Shown here in pieces: positions 60,150-64,000 of a stretch of 64,000 nt of DNA (positions are counted from its first letter, which is position 1; every line of letters begins with the position of its first letter). The notes under the pieces were generated by a model that searched no databases, was not told the DNA's origin, and saw only the letters and a list, made by a program, of their open reading frames with translations. The DNA is from CAYNWT01 sp964450955 (GTDB taxonomy: Bacteria > Planctomycetota > Planctomycetia > Planctomycetales > Planctomycetaceae), in assembly GCA_964450955.1 (NCBI GenBank), contig CAYVFI010000014.1, positions 62,001-126,000 on the forward strand. The letters are read 5' to 3'. Both the position numbers and the translations under genes were made by a program.

Positions 60150-61949
60150 TTACTCAGTAATGATGTCTCGAACAGTGTGACCGCTTGGAATCATTGGAAG
60201 TACGTGTTCCTGATACGGGCATTGGACATCCAATAAGTACGGACCATCGTGATCCAACATGGCCTTTAGCGCCGCCGGGTATTCTTTCTTGCTGACAACT
60301 CGAGCGGCCTTGACACCGTAGCCTTCAGCAATCTGCACGAAGTTCGGATACAGGTAATCAAGGTCAGTCGGAACCTGACCATCACCAGACCCTTCTGCTT
60401 CCGGCCGATCGACCGGGCCGAGATAAGTATGACCACGACGGCCCTCCATAAACCGATCTTCCCACTGCACGACCATGCCCAGGTGCTGATTGTTGAGCAG
60501 CAGGATTTTCACCGGCAACTTCTCGCAGAACAACGTAGCCAGTTCCTGAATGTTCATCTGAATGGAACCGTCCCCATCAATGTCAATAACCATCGCATCC
60601 GGGTGAGCGGCCTGAACCCCCATCGCGGCCGGCAACCCAAAACCCATGGTTCCCAGGCCAGAACTACTCAGCCACCGGTTCGGCTTATTAAACTTATAGA
60701 ACTGAGCAGCCCACATCTGGTGCTGCCCGACGCCGACTGCAATGAACGGATCGCGCTCTTTCGTCTGGTTGTAAAGTTCTGCAATAGCGTACTGCTGCAG
60801 AATTTGATCGCCGTAGTCGTCGCTGTACTTTAGCGGGTACTCTTGCTTCCACCTGGCAATCTTCGCGTGCCATTCGCTAAGTTCAGGAATGTCGTCGTCG
60901 GTCAGCATCGCGTTCAGCGCCACCAGCGTTTCTTTTAGATCACCGACAATGGGAATGTGAGCTTCTTTGTTCTTGTGAAGCTCAGAAGGATCGATGTCCA
61001 CGTGCACGATTTTGCCATGCTTGGCAAACTCTTCCAACTTCCCCGTTACGCGGTCATCAAACCGCACTCCAAACGCCAGCAGCAAGTCGGATTCATCGAC
61101 GGCGTAGTTTGAATAGACGGTTCCGTGCATACCCAGCATGTGCAGCGACTGTTCGTGGTCACCCGGAAACGCCCCCAGGCCCATGACAGTCATCGCCACG
61201 GGAATGCCCGTTTTCAATGCGAACTCACGCAGTTCTTCGCTGGCATCTGAAAGAATACAACCGCCACCAACGTAAAGAACCGGTTTCTTTGAACGCTTGA
61301 TTGCGGCAACCACCTGTTTGATTTGTTCAGGAGCCACCTGACGTGTCTCGGGCCGATAGCCGGGCAGGTACAACGGCGGATCGTAGTCCACTTCGTCGGC
61401 TGCGATGGTCGCCAGCTGCACATCTTTGGGGAAGTCAATGAGAACCGGTCCCGGCCGACCCGTCCTCGCGATATAAAATGCTTCCTTAACAATCCGCGCG
61501 ACGTCTTTGATGTCGGTGATCATGTAATGGTGTTTGGTAATCGCACGACTTACCTCGACCATTGGCGTTTCCTGAAACGCGTCCGAACCGATGACACCCT
61601 GCGGTACCTGGCCGGTCACGGCAATCATCGGGACACTATCCAGCTTCGCATCAGCCAGCGCGGTAACCAGATTGGTGGCGCCAGGGCCGCTGGTCGCCAT
61701 GCATACGCCGACCTTGTCACTGGTTCTGGAAATACCCTGCGCGGCAAAGCCGCCGCCTTGTTCGTGGCGAGGCAAAATCGTGCGGAGACCTTCGGTTTCG
61801 CCAGCGTTTAGCAATGCCTGGTGCATTGGCATGCTGCAACCACCCGGATAAGCAAAAACGGTTTCCGTTCCCTGCCGGACAATGGCCTGAACCAAAACAT
61901 TGGCGCCGTTAATTGTGGTCTGTTCGGTAATCGATTCAGTCGTAGACAT
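60150..61949 (-). CDS. ilvB: Acetolactate synthase large subunit, biosynthetic type
   Basis: A 599-residue thiamine-diphosphate enzyme, the first step of branched-chain amino acid synthesis. 'PRHEQGGGFAAQGISR' carries the catalytic Glu, 'GPGATNLVTALADAKLDSVPMIAVTGQV' (in parts) and the FAD-domain 'KPVLYVGGG' follow, and the TPP/Mg motif is 'VIDIDGDGSIQMNIQELATL'. 'MVVQWEDRFMEGRRGHTYLG' near the C-terminus is typical of biosynthetic enzymes. No ilvN regulatory subunit or ilvC is adjacent, which is unusual for the pathway. It is a single-gene unit by spacing. Confidence 0.94.
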   Translation of the reverse strand: MSTTESITEQTTINGANVLVQAIVRQGTETVFAYPGGCSMPMHQALLNAGETEGLRTILPRHEQGGGFAAQGISRTSDKVGVCMATSGPGATNLVTALADAKLDSVPMIAVTGQVPQGVIGSDAFQETPMVEVSRAITKHHYMITDIKDVARIVKEAFYIARTGRPGPVLIDFPKDVQLATIAADEVDYDPPLYLPGYRPETRQVAPEQIKQVVAAIKRSKKPVLYVGGGCILSDASEELREFALKTGIPVAMTVMGLGAFPGDHEQSLHMLGMHGTVYSNYAVDESDLLLAFGVRFDDRVTGKLEEFAKHGKIVHVDIDPSELHKNKEAHIPIVGDLKETLVALNAMLTDDDIPELSEWHAKIARWKQEYPLKYSDDYGDQILQQYAIAELYNQTKERDPFIAVGVGQHQMWAAQFYKFNKPNRWLSSSGLGTMGFGLPAAMGVQAAHPDAMVIDIDGDGSIQMNIQELATLFCEKLPVKILLLNNQHLGMVVQWEDRFMEGRRGHTYLGPVDRPEAEGSGDGQVPTDLDYLYPNFVQIAEGYGVKAARVVSKKEYPAALKAMLDHDGPYLLDVQCPYQEHVLPMIPSGHTVRDIITE

Positions 61950-62154
61950 GATGTTTGACTTTGAAGATACACCGAGGGCGGACCTCGGCTGTCAGTGGTA
62001 TTCGCTACCTGAGCGAACGAAATGTTGAACTAAACGCCAGCAAAACGTAGTGAAGGAAACCATGACGCAAACCGACCCGGCTGCGTGTCCAGTCCCAACT
62101 TGAGCCAGCACGTCTGAAAACTTCGCCGGTTAACGTCCACCGGCGACATCCACT

Positions 62155-63147
62155 CTATTCCAGCAGGCTCTTTTCCAGAACAGCCTTCGCCTTATCAAAA
62201 TACGGTTGCCAGGTAATTTCTGGTTTTTCGTATTTGAGGCAGTCTCGGACTTTCTGCAGAGTGTTCCGTGCCATATGCGGACAACGATTGCACGCGCAGG
62301 TCTCACCCGTGTCGGCCATGATTCCAGGCACGGGAATGTACTCGTGCTGCGGAGCCGACTTCTCAAGCGGATGAATCATCGCGGCTTCTGTGGCGACCAG
62401 GAATTTGCTGGGTTCCTTAACCGACATCACATGCTGGCGCAGCTTTTCGGTTCCGCCAATAAAGTCGGTGACTTCGAGAATGTTTTGCGGACATTCCGGA
62501 TGAGCAATCACAATGCTGCCGGGGTTGGCCTTCTTCGCACGCAGCAAATCCTGCACGCTGAAGATCTCGTGCACCATGCACGAACCGGGCCACAGAATCA
62601 TCTTCCGACCACTGACTTCCTGAAGGTACCGACCAAGGTGCTGGTCTGGCACAAACAGGATCTCGCGATCTTTGGGAACGCGTTCGATAATCTCAGCCGC
62701 GTTCCCGCTGGTCACAATCCAATCGCACAGGCTCTTCACTGCCGCAGAAGTATTGATGTAAGCGACCGTGTCGAAGGTCCGACCATCTTCACGCAATTGA
62801 TCCTGGAACGCCTTCAACTGATCGGCAGGGCAGCTATCTGACAACGAACAGCCCGCCAGCATGTCCGGAATCAAAACCTTCTTTTCCGGATTCATAATCT
62901 TCGCGGACTCACCCATGAAGTGGACGCCGCTAAAGACGATAATTTCGTTTTCAATTCGAGCCGCATCACGAGCCAGCTTCAGACTGTCGCCGTTGTAGTC
63001 AGCCACATCCTGAATGTCTCCATCGACATAGAAGTGCGCGAGAATGACCGCGTCTTTTTCTTTCTTCAGCGCGTCGATTTCGTCCATGACATCCAGAGGA
63101 TCTTCGTAGACTTCTTCTTCTTTGTTGTCGATGACTGGCAGGTTCAT
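62155..63147 (-). CDS. nadA: Quinolinate synthase
   Basis: A 330-residue enzyme that makes quinolinate from iminoaspartate and dihydroxyacetone phosphate for NAD synthesis. 'VILAHFYVDGDIQDVADYNGDSLKLAR' (in parts), 'VFSGVHFMGESAKIMNPEK', 'LIPDMLAGCSLSDSC', 'PGSCMVHEIF', 'HPECPQNILEVTDFIGGTE' (in parts) and 'CACNRCPHMARNTLQKV' are diagnostic. The [4Fe-4S] ligands are the Cys of the third, fourth and last blocks. ATG at 63147 preferred; TTG at 63162 would add five residues. nadB and nadC are not in the window. Confidence 0.95.
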   Translation of the reverse strand: MNLPVIDNKEEEVYEDPLDVMDEIDALKKEKDAVILAHFYVDGDIQDVADYNGDSLKLARDAARIENEIIVFSGVHFMGESAKIMNPEKKVLIPDMLAGCSLSDSCPADQLKAFQDQLREDGRTFDTVAYINTSAAVKSLCDWIVTSGNAAEIIERVPKDREILFVPDQHLGRYLQEVSGRKMILWPGSCMVHEIFSVQDLLRAKKANPGSIVIAHPECPQNILEVTDFIGGTEKLRQHVMSVKEPSKFLVATEAAMIHPLEKSAPQHEYIPVPGIMADTGETCACNRCPHMARNTLQKVRDCLKYEKPEITWQPYFDKAKAVLEKSLLE

Positions 63148-63318
63148 ATCGCGTTCCAGCAAAAAAATTGACCCGGGGGATTATAGCGACAACACCACCG
63201 CCAACGTCATGGCAGTGTGCTGTCACCCATGTTTTAATTCGAGCAGGCCACTCCCTGTGGTTCGACAGTTGAAAAAGTCGCCTTGAATTTCGAACCCACA
63301 ACAAGGACTTCTGAACCG

Positions 63319-63372
63319 ATGCAGACTGACGACGACAACAATCCGACATCTCCTGGAATTTGGCTCAAGTGA
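63319..63372 (+). other. Possible 17-codon leader peptide overlapping the LysE-type gene
   Basis: ATG at 63319 opens 17 codons (MQTDDDNNPTSPGIWLK) ending TGA at 63370-63372. The stop overlaps the proposed GTG start of the next gene (GTGA), so translation coupling is possible. AAGGAC lies 14 bases upstream. This is small enough to be chance. Confidence 0.3.
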
Positions 63373-64000
63373 CCGCGTTTCTACTCAAGGGCATGGTCCT
63401 GGGCTTCACCGCCGCCGCACAGCCAGGCCCATTCCAGGCATACCTGCTCTCACAGGTCACACAGCACGGCTGGAGAAGAACTCTGCCAGCCACACTAGCT
63501 CCTCTCATCAGCGACGGCCCCATCGTCGCGCTCATGCTATTCGCACTACGCGATGTACCGGCGTCGGCACTCGCCGGAATCCGATTCGCTGGCGGTGCGT
63601 TTATTCTGTACCTGGCTTACTCGGCGGTTCGCGGCTATCTGGAGTCACAGGCCCACGAAGAAGAATCAAAGCAAACGTCGACTGATTCAAACGTCGGAAG
63701 ATCAAGCAAAGGCATCTTGCACGCGTCACTGATGAATTTGCTAAACCCGAACCCTTACATCTTTTGGGGAACCGTCGGCGCCCCGATTGTCCTGGACGGC
63801 TGGCGCATCAGCCCGGGCCACGCCTACGCATTCATGCTCGGCATGTACGGCCTTCTGATCGGCGGCCTTGCGTTGTTTGTCGTGATCTTCGGAAAGCTCG
63901 GGGCTCTCAGCCCACAAGCAAACCGCTGGCTCAACGGAACCTCCGCACTTGCACTCACGGTGTTCGGATCGTGGCAAATCTACTTAGGTGCGAACAGCAT
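63369..64000 (+). CDS. LysE-family exporter (3' end beyond window)
   Basis: The frame from a GTG at 63369 stays open to the window end (about 210 codons). 'MVLGFTAAAQPGPFQAYLLSQ' (in parts, about 9-28) matches the LysE/RhtB first helix with its 'PGP' motif; 'LISDGPIVALMLFAL', 'AGGAFILYLAYSAVRG' and 'LLNPNPYIFWGTVGAP' are the next family segments. At least five membrane helices can be seen. The family exports amino acids such as lysine, homoserine or threonine; the substrate is not determined. A TTG at 63360 is an alternative start. Confidence 0.82.
   Translation, partial: MTAFLLKGMVLGFTAAAQPGPFQAYLLSQVTQHGWRRTLPATLAPLISDGPIVALMLFALRDVPASALAGIRFAGGAFILYLAYSAVRGYLESQAHEEESKQTSTDSNVGRSSKGILHASLMNLLNPNPYIFWGTVGAPIVLDGWRISPGHAYAFMLGMYGLLIGGLALFVVIFGKLGALSPQANRWLNGTSALALTVFGSWQIYLGANS

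Overview
The window looks like a chromosomal segment of a planctomycete (phylum Planctomycetota). This rests on gene content: a DUF1559 protein, two secreted DUF1549/DUF1553 (PSD1-type) plus DUF1501 pairs, a DUF1080 protein with a haem motif, two sulfatases, xylose-isomerase-like TIM-barrel proteins, a PEP-CTERM protein, short 'NPY' membrane proteins, and many short hairpin repeats between genes. Genus-level placement cannot be made from sequence alone. All names below come from motif reading; no database search was run.

Layout. 1-6.5 kb: the tail of an unidentified gene, a double-module DUF1559 protein with a strong terminator, a sugar isomerase-like protein, a CAT-anticodon tRNA, a REP-associated (IS200-like) transposase with a cluster of palindromes behind it, and a cyclopropane-fatty-acid synthase. 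6.5-11 kb: a membrane protein, a DinF-type MATE exporter, then a repeat island of MITE-like units that embeds a GxxExxY/PD-(D/E)XK-like gene whose 5' end is tandemly duplicated. 11-18 kb: a secreted GDPD-GH18 fusion, a secreted arginine-deiminase-like protein, and a tyrosine-catabolism locus (Lrp/AsnC regulator divergent from hppD and hmgA, with a candidate operator).

18-31 kb: mostly minus-strand secreted proteins (DUF1501, PSD1 cytochrome, cytochrome-DUF1080 fusion, lactonase), a GT2 plus membrane glycosyltransferase pair, a Ser/Pro-rich lipoprotein and a second TIM-barrel isomerase, then a plus-strand HExxH metalloprotease. 31-42.5 kb: two sulfatases bracket a three-gene TadE-TadE-TadG cluster and a soluble histidine kinase; then an ABC-2 permease and a possible Fe(II) oxygenase. 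42.5-50 kb: an endonuclease/phosphatase-family protein, a second DUF1501/PSD1 pair, a DEAD-box helicase with a small downstream gene, and a PEP-CTERM protein.

50-64 kb: a tightly overlapping M24 peptidase - BioF-like - alpha/beta hydrolase operon, thioredoxin reductase, a lipoprotein with a C-terminal TRASH/YHS-like metal site, a YbaK/terpene-cyclase-like/small membrane protein operon preceded by an octanucleotide repeat, TPR and FHA proteins, acetolactate synthase, quinolinate synthase and the start of a LysE-family exporter cut by the window end.

The most unusual items are the TadG-like protein whose von Willebrand domain is split by a betagamma-crystallin-like insert, the GDPD-GH18 fusion, the GxxExxY gene in a MITE-like repeat island, the RAYT/palindrome cluster, the Lrp operator at the tyrosine-degradation genes, and the (TTGAAGGG)n tract at a translation start. 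I see no CRISPR array, rRNA, prophage or recognisable defence operon.
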